A stretch of DNA of 5,281 nucleotides from an uncultured Rhodospirillales bacterium (GTDB lineage Bacteria > Pseudomonadota > Alphaproteobacteria > Acetobacterales > Acetobacteraceae): positions 1 to 5,281 of the forward strand of contig CAIYPH010000759.1 of assembly GCA_903928045.1 (NCBI GenBank). Direction: 5' to 3'. The translations under genes were made by a program, and so were the position numbers. The notes beneath the pieces are model-generated. The model saw only the letters and a program-made list of their open reading frames with translations, ran no database searches and was not told the DNA's origin. Each line of letters opens with the position of its first letter. Within the stretch, counting starts at the first letter, position 1. Below are positions 1 through 5,281 of the stretch, one piece after another.

Positions 1-1
1 A

Positions 2-175
2 CAGGTTGCCGAAGAATTGGAAAAGGCTGCCTGGGCGCACCAATCCGAGTTCGATACCCGTGATCCAGTTTGGTTTCCTAACGATCCACTTCCTCCATTT
101 CAACCTCTGAGGGCTGAATCGCCACTCAATAGTCCACCTTCCACATGTAGCGGCGCTCGCCGAGCGGCTTGTTGA
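2..175 (+). CDS. Possible 3' end of an unrecognised gene (partial)
   Basis: A plus-strand frame is open from the window edge to a TGA at 173-175, giving 57 residues with no start inside the window. The first 40 or so residues (QVAEELEKAAWAHQSEFD, then TRDPVWFPNDPLPPFQPL) are mixed-charge and protein-like. The last 16 residues are antisense to the 3' end of the SIS gene and look like low-quality read-through (Ser, Pro, Arg, Ala, Cys). I do not recognise a family. The underlying DNA is about 51% GC over 1-120, well below the rest of the window, so it may belong to acquired or mobile DNA. It could equally be non-coding. If real, it would overlap the convergent SIS gene by 50 bases. Confidence 0.25.
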   Translation, partial: QVAEELEKAAWAHQSEFDTRDPVWFPNDPLPPFQPLRAESPLNSPPSTCSGARRAAC

Positions 176-1139
176 GCAGCAGCGAGAGATTGGCGCTGAT
201 CCGCTTCAGCGCCGCCTGCAACACATAGGGGGCGACGATGGCGCGGATCGCCGGATCAATGCCGGGCATGGCGAAATCGCGCGAATCATAGACCATGGCG
301 CGCGGCGCGTAGCGATCGCAGAAGCGCACCACCCGCTCCATCAGCGGGCGCGAGGGGTCCTCGCCGACGATGAGGATCAGCGGCGTGGTTTCGTCCACCG
401 CCTCGAACGGCCCGTGGAAAAACTCGGCCGCCTCCAGCGCGGTGGAGTGCAGCCGCAGCATCTCCATCACGATGCAGACGCCGAACACGTAAGCCGTGGT
501 GAAGCCGGGGCCGGAGGCGATGTGGTAGATCACCTTGTCGGCGACGATGCGCGCCGCATCCGCCTGGCCCCGCGCGTCAGACGACGCAGCCGCATCGGCC
601 AGCGCCCCGGGGAGCGCCTTCAGCGATGCCATCAACGGCGCCGCCAGCGCCCAGCCGTCCTTCGCAACCATCACGCCGGCCACCAGCGCCTGCATCACCA
701 TGAACAGCGCCGGGAAGCTCTCGGAGGTCTCGCCCACCGCGAAGACGTGTTGCGCAAGACCGGCCAGCGGCTTGTCGGCGCGCTGGGTGAAGGCGACCGT
801 GCGGCAGGGTTTGGCGCGCAGCCACTCGCCGGCGGCCACGGTCTCCTTGGTGGTGCCGGATTTGCTGGCGATCAGCACGAGGGTGCGGGCATCGAGGCGG
901 GCGGGGTCCTGCGTCATCAGTTCGGCGGGGAACCAGCGGCGGACGTCGAGGCTCGGGCTTTCGCGTTCGGCCCAGTACTGGATGCCGAGCATGGCGCGGT
1001 TGGCGGAGCCGGCGGCGACCATGACGATGCGATCGATCTCGGGGGCGAGTTGGCGGCCGAGCGCGTGGGCCTCGTCCAGCAGAGCGACGGCGGTGGCGAG
1101 GCCGTCGATCATCGCCTGTCGATCCAGTGCCGCGGCCAT
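126..1139 (-). CDS. SIS-domain sugar isomerase/deglycase, FrlB/AgaS-like
   Basis: This encodes 337 residues of the double-SIS fold found in fructosamine-6-phosphate deglycases (FrlB), AgaS and the isomerase half of GlmS. The first SIS domain spans roughly residues 30-165. It has a glycine-containing loop (AAGSANRA, 42-49) and the phosphate-binding serine/threonine loop ASKSGTTKET (91-100). The second SIS domain spans about 195-325 and carries EAAEFFHGPFE (236-246), the glutamate/His-Gly-Pro motif of FrlB and GlmS relatives. The C-terminus, RRYMWKVDY, also resembles FrlB-type proteins, where the tail reaches the active site. The length is normal for this group. The protein has no signal peptide, so it is cytosolic. 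In the family, such enzymes split or isomerise phosphorylated sugar-amine compounds. No kinase that would make such a substrate is nearby. The ATG at 1139 has GGAGG four bases upstream. The gene is divergent from the FAD oxidoreductase across a palindromic operator. The family is secure; the substrate is unknown. Confidence 0.9.
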   Translation of the reverse strand: MAAALDRQAMIDGLATAVALLDEAHALGRQLAPEIDRIVMVAAGSANRAMLGIQYWAERESPSLDVRRWFPAELMTQDPARLDARTLVLIASKSGTTKETVAAGEWLRAKPCRTVAFTQRADKPLAGLAQHVFAVGETSESFPALFMVMQALVAGVMVAKDGWALAAPLMASLKALPGALADAAASSDARGQADAARIVADKVIYHIASGPGFTTAYVFGVCIVMEMLRLHSTALEAAEFFHGPFEAVDETTPLILIVGEDPSRPLMERVVRFCDRYAPRAMVYDSRDFAMPGIDPAIRAIVAPYVLQAALKRISANLSLLLNKPLGERRYMWKVDY

Positions 1140-1143
1140 GGGC

Positions 1144-1148
1144 CCTCC
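1144..1148 (-). promoter_or_regulatory. Ribosome binding site of the SIS gene
   Basis: The minus strand reads GGAGG here, with four bases (GCCC) before the ATG whose first base is at 1139. The spacing is slightly short but usable, and it supports that ATG over an internal one nine codons later. Confidence 0.6.
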
Positions 1149-1161
1149 GGGGGTTGCTGGA

Positions 1162-1177
1162 ATTGGTATATACCAAT
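1162..1177. promoter_or_regulatory. 16-bp perfect palindrome, probable GntR-family operator
   Basis: ATTGGTATATACCAAT is perfectly self-complementary, centred between 1169 and 1170. Its core contains GTATATAC, which fits the GT-N-TA-N-AC operator pattern described for the HutC subfamily of GntR repressors. TGGTAT/ATACCA half-sites are also used by some MocR-type GntR regulators. It lies 22 bases before the SIS start codon and 84 bases before the oxidoreductase ATG, so one bound dimer could control both directions. A near-identical copy precedes the solute-binding protein gene. The repressor itself is not encoded in this window. The palindrome and its duplication are directly visible; the regulator class is inferred. 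Confidence 0.8.
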
Positions 1178-1192
1178 CGACATTCCAGGCAA
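1165..1192 (-). promoter_or_regulatory. Candidate promoter of the SIS gene
   Basis: On the minus strand TTGCCT (1192-1187) is followed after 16 bases by TATACC (1170-1165), a partial match to -35/-10 elements. The -10 candidate lies inside the palindrome, so repressor binding would block it. Transcription would begin near 1158, leaving a leader of about 20 bases that includes the GGAGG. The -10 is imperfect and the assignment rests on position and on the similar arrangement at the other palindrome. Confidence 0.4.
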
Positions 1193-1246
1193 GACATCAT
1201 GGGGGCTGGACAAATCGGCGGCTTCGCGGCCCGCTATCGGGAGGAC

Positions 1247-1253
1247 AGAGGAG
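1247..1253 (+). promoter_or_regulatory. Ribosome binding site deciding the oxidoreductase start
   Basis: AGAGGAG lies eight bases before the ATG at 1262 and favours that start. A rival is the in-frame GTG at 1253-1255, served by GGAGG at 1240-1244, also eight bases away; it would add only three residues. A further in-frame ATG at 1199 lacks a convincing site. A small stem, CCCG-CTAT-CGGG (1230-1241), sits just upstream. Confidence 0.55.
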
Positions 1254-1261
1254 TGACTCGC

Positions 1262-2596
1262 ATGGCGCCGCCGATGGTGAGGATCAAGCCGGATCAGGAA
1301 TTGCCGCATCGCACCTCGGTGGTGGTGATCGGCGGCGGGATTATCGGCTCGTCCACCGCGCTGTTCCTCGCGGAGAAGGGCATTCCGGTGGTGCTGTGCG
1401 AGAAGGGGCAGATCGGCGCCGAGCAGTCCGGCCGCAATTGGGGCTGGACGCGGGTGATGGGGCGCGATGTGCGGGAGATCCCGCTGGGCATGGAGAGCCT
1501 CAAGCTGTGGCGGCGGATGAACGGCATGGTCGGCGCCGAGACCGGGTTTCGCCAGACCGGCATCGTCTATCTCTGCCAGACCCAGGCCGATGTCGACCGC
1601 CATCTCGCCTGGCTGGAAAAGGCGCGGCCCTACCAGGTGGACAGCCGGATGCTGACGCCGGACCAGGTGGACGCGGTGCTGCCGGGGAGTTCGCGGCGCT
1701 GGGCGGGCGGGCTGCATACGCCCTCGGACGGACGGGGCGAGCCGCAGATGGCGGCGCCGGCGATCGCCACCGCGGCGCAGAAACTGGGGGCCAAGGTGTA
1801 CACGGACTGCGCGGTGCGCGGGCTGGAGACCAAGGCAGGGCGGGTTGCGGGGGTGGTGACGGAGCGCGGCTCGATCGCGTGCGATAGTGTGGTGCTGGCC
1901 GGGGGGGCCTGGTCTCGCCTGTTCGCGGGGAATCTCGGCACCCATGTGCCGGCGCTCAACATGCTGGGCTCGGTGATGCGGACCAACCCGATCGATGGCG
2001 GGCCGGAGGTGGCGGCGAGCGGCGCGGGGTTCGCGTTCCGCAAGCGGCTGGATGGCGGCTACAACGTCTCGATGCGCAATTCCTCGATCGGGGATATCAC
2101 GCCGGATAGTTTCAAGCTGTTCTTCCAGTTCGCGCCGCATTTATGGACCAGCCGCAAGGAGATGAACCTGCGGTTTGGGGCACGCTTTTTCGAGGAGCTG
2201 ATGCGCCCGACGCGCTGGGGGTTGGACCAGAAGACGGTGTTCGAGCGCATCCGCACCCTTGACCCCAAGCCGAACGCCGCCGCCCAGCGCGAGGCGCGGG
2301 ACCTGTTCGCGAAGACCTTCCCGGCGGTGGCGGCGATGACGATCGCAGAGACCTGGGGCGGGCTGATCGACGTGACGCCGGATGTGATCCCGATCATTTC
2401 CGCGGTGGACGCGCTACCGGGCTTCCATCTCGCCACCGGGTTCTCCGGGCATGGATTCGGCATCGGGCCGGGGGCGGGGAAGCTGATGGCCGATCTGGTG
2501 GCGGGCGACACGCGGGCGGTGGACCCGGCGCCATACCGGCATTCGCGCTTCCTGGATGGCACGTGGCGGCAGGACCGGCAGATGGCTATGCTGTAG
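1262..2596 (+). CDS. FAD-dependent oxidoreductase, D-amino acid oxidase (DadA-like) family
   Basis: This encodes 444 residues of the DAO superfamily, flavoenzymes that oxidise a C-N bond of amino acids or secondary amines. Family members include D-amino acid dehydrogenase, sarcosine oxidase, glycine oxidase and fructosyl-amine oxidases. An N-terminal Rossmann dinucleotide-binding motif, VVVIGGGIIGSS (20-31), is followed by the acidic residue E47 at the end of the second strand, where FAD ribose is usually bound. SGRNWGWTR (56-64) is the usual flavin-contacting stretch. LAGGAWS (212-218) is the conserved second FAD segment. The C-terminal ATGFSGHGFGIGPGAGK (391-407) closes the FAD site. No signal peptide or membrane segment is visible, so it is probably cytosolic. 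The start is chosen from AGAGGAG eight bases upstream. Open frame continues back to 1127, but that extension runs through the operator and is unlikely to be translated. The epoxide hydrolase follows after 12 bases, suggesting an operon. The specific amine is unknown. Confidence 0.92.
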   Translation: MAPPMVRIKPDQELPHRTSVVVIGGGIIGSSTALFLAEKGIPVVLCEKGQIGAEQSGRNWGWTRVMGRDVREIPLGMESLKLWRRMNGMVGAETGFRQTGIVYLCQTQADVDRHLAWLEKARPYQVDSRMLTPDQVDAVLPGSSRRWAGGLHTPSDGRGEPQMAAPAIATAAQKLGAKVYTDCAVRGLETKAGRVAGVVTERGSIACDSVVLAGGAWSRLFAGNLGTHVPALNMLGSVMRTNPIDGGPEVAASGAGFAFRKRLDGGYNVSMRNSSIGDITPDSFKLFFQFAPHLWTSRKEMNLRFGARFFEELMRPTRWGLDQKTVFERIRTLDPKPNAAAQREARDLFAKTFPAVAAMTIAETWGGLIDVTPDVIPIISAVDALPGFHLATGFSGHGFGIGPGAGKLMADLVAGDTRAVDPAPYRHSRFLDGTWRQDRQMAML

Positions 2597-2608
2597 GGGG
2601 GGGTGGTC

Positions 2609-3568
2609 ATGATCAGTCATCGCGTCATCGAGGCCAATGGGATCCGCATCCGCATCGCCGAGGCCGGCAGCGGGCCGGTGGTGCTGCTGTGCCATGGCTT
2701 CCCGGAATCCTGGTATTCCTGGCGGCATCAGATCCGCGCTTTGGCCGAGGCCGGCTACCATGCCGTGGCGCCGGATATGCGGGGCTATGGCGGTACCGAT
2801 GCGCCGGCCGCGATCGACCAGTACACCATGAACCATCTGGTCGGCGATATGATCGGGGTGCTCGATGCGCTTGGCGCCACGCGCGCCGCCATCGCCGGGC
2901 ATGACTGGGGGGCGCCGGTGGCCTGGACCACCGCGCTGTGGCGGCCGGACCGGATTCGTGGCGTGGTCGGCCTTTCCGTGCCGTTTCGCCCGCGCGGGCC
3001 GGTGCGGCCGAGCAGCGTGATGCCGCAGAGCGCCACGGAGCATTTCTACCAGCTCTATTTTCAAATGCCGGGTGTAGCGGAGGCCGAGTTGGAGGCCGAT
3101 CCGCGCCATAGCCTGCGCACCATCCTGCTCTCCGGCTTCGGCGATGACGCGGCGCCGGATGCCATCGCCATGGTGCCGCGTGATGGTGGCATCCTCACGC
3201 GGATGCACCCGCCGGCCGAATTGCCGGCATGGCTCACCGAGGCCGATCTCGACTATTTCGCCGCCGAGTTCGCCCGCACCGGCTTCCGCGGCGGACTCAA
3301 CTGGTACCGCAATATCGACCGCAACTGGGAGCTTTCCGCCCCCTTCGCCGGCGCGCTGGTGCAGGTTCCCGCGCTGTTCATGGCCGGGGATCGCGACCTC
3401 GTGGTGCGCTTCCCCGGCATGGACAAGTTGCTGCCCAATCTCGGCCGCTTCATCCCGCAACTGCGCGGGACGGTGATGCTGCCGGGCTGTAGCCACTGGA
3501 CCCAGCAGGAACGCGCCGCCGAAGTGAACGCGGCGATGCTCGCGTTTCTGCAGGATCTGCCGGCCTGA
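2609..3568 (+). CDS. Soluble epoxide hydrolase (alpha/beta hydrolase fold)
   Basis: This encodes 319 residues with the complete signature of epoxide hydrolases, which open epoxides to vicinal diols through an ester intermediate. In order it shows the oxyanion-hole motif HGFPE (29-33), DMRGYGGTD (56-64), the nucleophile elbow GHDWG (97-101, nucleophile D99), and a cap domain with the two epoxide-polarising tyrosines. Y147 lies in FYQLYFQMPGVAEAELE and Y233 in NWYRN. It ends with the probable acid D263 (AGDRD) and the catalytic H296 in GCSHWTQQ. Both tyrosines are present, which argues against haloalkane dehalogenase or a plain esterase. There is no signal peptide. The ATG at 2609 is preceded by a G-rich run right after the oxidoreductase stop. 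A GTG at 2603 is an alternative adding two residues. It is probably co-transcribed with the FAD oxidoreductase. The stop abuts the convergent transporter gene. The natural substrate is unknown. Confidence 0.93.
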   Translation: MISHRVIEANGIRIRIAEAGSGPVVLLCHGFPESWYSWRHQIRALAEAGYHAVAPDMRGYGGTDAPAAIDQYTMNHLVGDMIGVLDALGATRAAIAGHDWGAPVAWTTALWRPDRIRGVVGLSVPFRPRGPVRPSSVMPQSATEHFYQLYFQMPGVAEAELEADPRHSLRTILLSGFGDDAAPDAIAMVPRDGGILTRMHPPAELPAWLTEADLDYFAAEFARTGFRGGLNWYRNIDRNWELSAPFAGALVQVPALFMAGDRDLVVRFPGMDKLLPNLGRFIPQLRGTVMLPGCSHWTQQERAAEVNAAMLAFLQDLPA

Positions 3569-5086
3569 TCAGCCGAAGAAGGTCTCTTCCAGCGTGATGC
3601 CGGAATAGAAGGTCATCGCGCCGGGCAGGTTGGCGAAACCCTGCACGTCCTTGGTCATCGCGTAGCCCTGGGCGCGCCAGGCGAGGCCGACGAGGAAGCA
3701 TTCGTCGAGCGACTGCTTGGTGAGGTCGGCGTAGATCGCCTTGCGCTTGGCGAAGTCGAACTCGGCGCGGCCCTTCTCGAACAGCGCATGGGTCTCGGGG
3801 GTGGGAATATTGACGCTGCGCGCGTTGTTCGGCGGCAGGCCGCCATCGAGCACGGTGGCGGCGCCATCGAAGTCGTTATTGTCGGTCGTGGTGCCCTGCA
3901 CACAGAACTCGTACTGGCCGCGATTGCCGAGGTTGATGCGGGTCGCCCAGTCCGGGAGATTGAGGGTGACGTTGATGCCGATGGTGGCGAGGTTCTGCTG
4001 CACCACCTCGGCGGTGGATTTGTGCATGCCGTACTGCGCGGTGGAGAGCAGGGTGCAGGCGAAACCGTTGGGCACGCCGGCTTCCTTCAACAGGCCCTTG
4101 GCGCGGTCCGGATCGTAGGACCAGTGCTTCGCGGCGACGGCATCGTAGAACGGGGTGCCCTGGGCGATCGGCAGGCCCTGCAGCGGGTTGCCGCGGCCGA
4201 AGAAGGCGGCGTTGACGATTTCCTCGCGCTTGATGGCGAAGGCCACGGCCTGGCGCACCCGCTTGTCCTTGAAGGGGCCGTTGCCGTTGAAGGAGAGCGC
4301 CATGAACGGGCCATCGACGTTCTGCATCTTCAGCTTGGCGTCGGCCTCGATCGCCTGCATGGACTGCCAGGGGACATATTCGATGATGTCGATATCGCCG
4401 GCCTGGAGCGCGGCCACGCGCAGGTTCTCGTCGGCATAGGCGATGAAGCGGATGCCCTTCAGCTTGGGCGCGCCCGGCCGGTAGTATTTCGGGTTGGCCT
4501 CGAGGTCGATCGAGACGCCCTTCTCCTGCGCCTTGATCACGTAGGGCCCGGTGGTGACGGCGGTGCCGCCATTATCGGTGGAGCCCTTGGCGACGATCGG
4601 CATATGCGGGCTCGCCAGCCACTCCGGCAGCATCACGTTGGCCGATTTCAGCACGATGCGCACGGTGCGCGGATCCGGCGTCTCGATACGTTCGACGGAC
4701 TGGAACTGGTTCTTCATAAACGCGGTGGATTTCTCGCCGGCGACCTGCTCCAGCGTCCATTTCACGTCCTCGGCGGTCACCTTGCGGCCATCGCTGAAGC
4801 TTGCGTCGCGCAGCTTGAACACCCAGGTGGTGTCCCCGTCGCGGGTCCAGCTTTCGGCGAGTTCGGGGCGCAGCAGGCCCTTGTTGTCGTAGGAAGCGAG
4901 GCCGCGCATCACGCAGTATTTGACGGTGACCTGCGCGGTGCCGGTATTGGCCCATGGCAGCAGGTTGGGCGGGAAGGTCGAGAGGCCGAAGCTCAGCGTA
5001 CCCGGGACGCGGGCGGCGCGGGCCTGGTGGCCAATGAGGGGCAGCGTGGCGCCAGCGGCGAGCATGGTACGGCGAGAAATGGCCAT
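3569..5086 (-). CDS. ABC transporter solute-binding protein, family 5, Tat-exported
   Basis: This encodes 505 residues of the family 5 (peptide/nickel/opine-type) extracellular solute-binding proteins, which capture a ligand in the periplasm for an ABC importer. The N-terminus MAISRRTMLAAGATLPLIGH has a twin-arginine motif (SRRTML, 4-9) and a short hydrophobic stretch. A likely cleavage site follows QARA at residue 24, so export is probably folded, by Tat. The mature part has the family's usual opening, LLRPELAESW (71-80), and FKLRDASFSDGRKVTAEDVKW (from residue 90). It also has TTGPYVI (178-184), NGNGPFKDKRVRQAVAFAI (267-285) and YDPDRAKGLLKEAG (324-337). The length is typical. The ATG at 5086 has AAGGGAG just upstream. 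Upstream in-frame codons run through the operator and are not needed. No permease or ATPase gene is adjacent: downstream is a convergent gene and upstream an unrelated one, so it looks like an isolated binding protein. The ligand cannot be read from the sequence. Confidence 0.93.
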   Translation of the reverse strand: MAISRRTMLAAGATLPLIGHQARAARVPGTLSFGLSTFPPNLLPWANTGTAQVTVKYCVMRGLASYDNKGLLRPELAESWTRDGDTTWVFKLRDASFSDGRKVTAEDVKWTLEQVAGEKSTAFMKNQFQSVERIETPDPRTVRIVLKSANVMLPEWLASPHMPIVAKGSTDNGGTAVTTGPYVIKAQEKGVSIDLEANPKYYRPGAPKLKGIRFIAYADENLRVAALQAGDIDIIEYVPWQSMQAIEADAKLKMQNVDGPFMALSFNGNGPFKDKRVRQAVAFAIKREEIVNAAFFGRGNPLQGLPIAQGTPFYDAVAAKHWSYDPDRAKGLLKEAGVPNGFACTLLSTAQYGMHKSTAEVVQQNLATIGINVTLNLPDWATRINLGNRGQYEFCVQGTTTDNNDFDGAATVLDGGLPPNNARSVNIPTPETHALFEKGRAEFDFAKRKAIYADLTKQSLDECFLVGLAWRAQGYAMTKDVQGFANLPGAMTFYSGITLEETFFG

Positions 5087-5092
5087 CGTCGT

Positions 5093-5099
5093 CTCCCTT
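5093..5099 (-). promoter_or_regulatory. Ribosome binding site of the solute-binding protein gene
   Basis: The minus strand reads AAGGGAG, six bases before the ATG at 5086. It fixes that start, which also places the twin-arginine motif at residues 4-9, where a Tat signal needs it. Confidence 0.65.
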
Positions 5100-5112
5100 A
5101 TATGCGGTGAAT

Positions 5113-5124
5113 TGGTATATACCA
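5113..5124. promoter_or_regulatory. Second copy of the palindromic operator
   Basis: TGGTATATACCA is a perfect 12-bp palindrome and matches the core of the one at 1162-1177. Reading the plus strand, the shared block is AATTGGTATATACCA, and ATCGA follows shortly after in both. It lies 26 bases before the solute-binding protein start, close to the 22 bases seen at the SIS gene. It also contains the GT-N-TA-N-AC pattern. The outer arm on one side has diverged (CAG instead of CAA), so it may bind the regulator less tightly. Confidence 0.78.
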
Positions 5125-5142
5125 GATCGATGTGCCCCTCAA
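5114..5142 (-). promoter_or_regulatory. Candidate promoter of the solute-binding protein gene
   Basis: On the minus strand TTGAGG (5142-5137) is separated by 17 bases from TATACC (5119-5114). The -10 candidate falls inside the palindrome, as at the SIS gene. The -35 candidate overlaps the TGA stop of the upstream gene. The match to consensus is partial; the parallel layout at both sites is the main support. Confidence 0.4.
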
Positions 5143-5281
5143 CGGGCGATGAACTCCCGCAGCGCCTCGGCGACACGCGGCACCAGAAGGTCCCATCGCC
5201 GCGGGGCGGAATGGCGGAACAGCCGCAGGGAGGGATACCAGGGGGAGTCCTCGCGCTCGGCCAGCCAACGCCAATCCGGCG
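5139..5281 (-). CDS. 3' end of a TPR/glycosyltransferase-like protein (partial)
   Basis: A minus-strand frame enters from the right edge and ends at TGA (5141-5139), giving the last 46 residues of a protein. It reads PDWRWLAEREDSPWYPSLRL, then FRHSAPRRWDLLVPRVAEAL, then REFIAR. The pattern of DWRW, a short acidic stretch, SPWYPS.RLFR, then W and an amphipathic helix is one I associate with the C-terminus of bacterial TPR proteins carrying a glycosyltransferase domain. That identification is from memory of the family and is moderate. Codon use matches the high-GC neighbours, so coding is likely. It lies 52 bases upstream of the solute-binding protein gene on the same strand, but the operator and promoter between them suggest separate control. 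Confidence 0.6.
   Translation of the reverse strand, partial: PDWRWLAEREDSPWYPSLRLFRHSAPRRWDLLVPRVAEALREFIAR

Noticed and set aside
99..118. Hairpin TTCAACC-TCTGAG-GGCTGAA just downstream of the SIS gene, considered as a terminator
   Set aside because: The stem is seven pairs with one G-U wobble on the minus-strand RNA, and no run of T follows. This is too weak to call an intrinsic terminator.
1127..1261. N-terminal extension of the FAD oxidoreductase back to 1127 or 1199
   Set aside because: The 1127 extension is translated through the palindrome (giving LVYTN) and has no ribosome binding site. The family fold begins about 20 residues after the ATG at 1262, which has AGAGGAG at good spacing.
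535..1887. Long plus-strand open frame spanning the SIS gene and the start of the oxidoreductase
   Set aside because: It crosses the operator, mixes antisense and out-of-frame sequence, is dominated by Ala, Arg, Gly and Ser, and matches no family.
3788..5110. Long plus-strand open frame of 440 codons opposite the solute-binding gene
   Set aside because: It is an antisense shadow typical of high-GC DNA: composition is rich in Gly, Ala, His and Val with no recognisable domain, while the opposite strand encodes a complete known family.
5087..5176. N-terminal extension of the solute-binding protein to 5176
   Set aside because: It crosses the second palindrome, also producing LVYTN, and overlaps the end of the upstream gene. 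It would bury the twin-arginine signal 30 residues inside the protein. The ATG at 5086 has a proper ribosome binding site.

Overview
The window is high-GC DNA (clearly above 60% through the coding core) with dense, tightly packed genes. GGAGG-type ribosome binding sites, a Tat-exported family 5 solute-binding protein and a TPR/glycosyltransferase-like C-terminus suggest an alphaproteobacterium, perhaps an Acetobacteraceae-like organism. This placement is inferred from style and protein families, not from a marker gene.

Layout. Positions 1-125 are only about half GC and hold at most the 3' end of an unrecognised plus-strand reading frame. A SIS-domain sugar isomerase/deglycase of the FrlB/AgaS type follows on the minus strand (126-1139). 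A 122-base divergent region carries a perfect 16-bp palindrome. To its right, on the plus strand, lie a D-amino-acid-oxidase-family FAD oxidoreductase (1262-2596) and, 12 bases later, a soluble epoxide hydrolase (2609-3568), probably one transcript. Directly abutting it tail to tail is a minus-strand Tat-exported ABC solute-binding protein (3569-5086). Upstream of that gene is a second copy of the palindrome core, then the 3' end of another minus-strand gene (5139-5281) whose C-terminus resembles TPR/glycosyltransferase proteins.

How the parts fit. The two palindromes share TGGTATATACCA, sit 22-26 bases before the start codons of the SIS and solute-binding genes, and overlap the best -10 candidates. 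The first also lies upstream of the oxidoreductase-hydrolase pair. The simplest reading is a small regulon under one GntR-type repressor encoded outside the window: periplasmic capture of a substrate, then intracellular cleavage by an FAD amine oxidase and a SIS deglycase/isomerase. A sugar-amine conjugate (Amadori or opine-like) is the most economical substrate guess, but this is inference. No permease, ATPase, sugar kinase or regulator gene is in the window, and the epoxide hydrolase does not fit that pathway in an obvious way.

No tRNA, rRNA, CRISPR array, complete insertion sequence or replication origin was seen.
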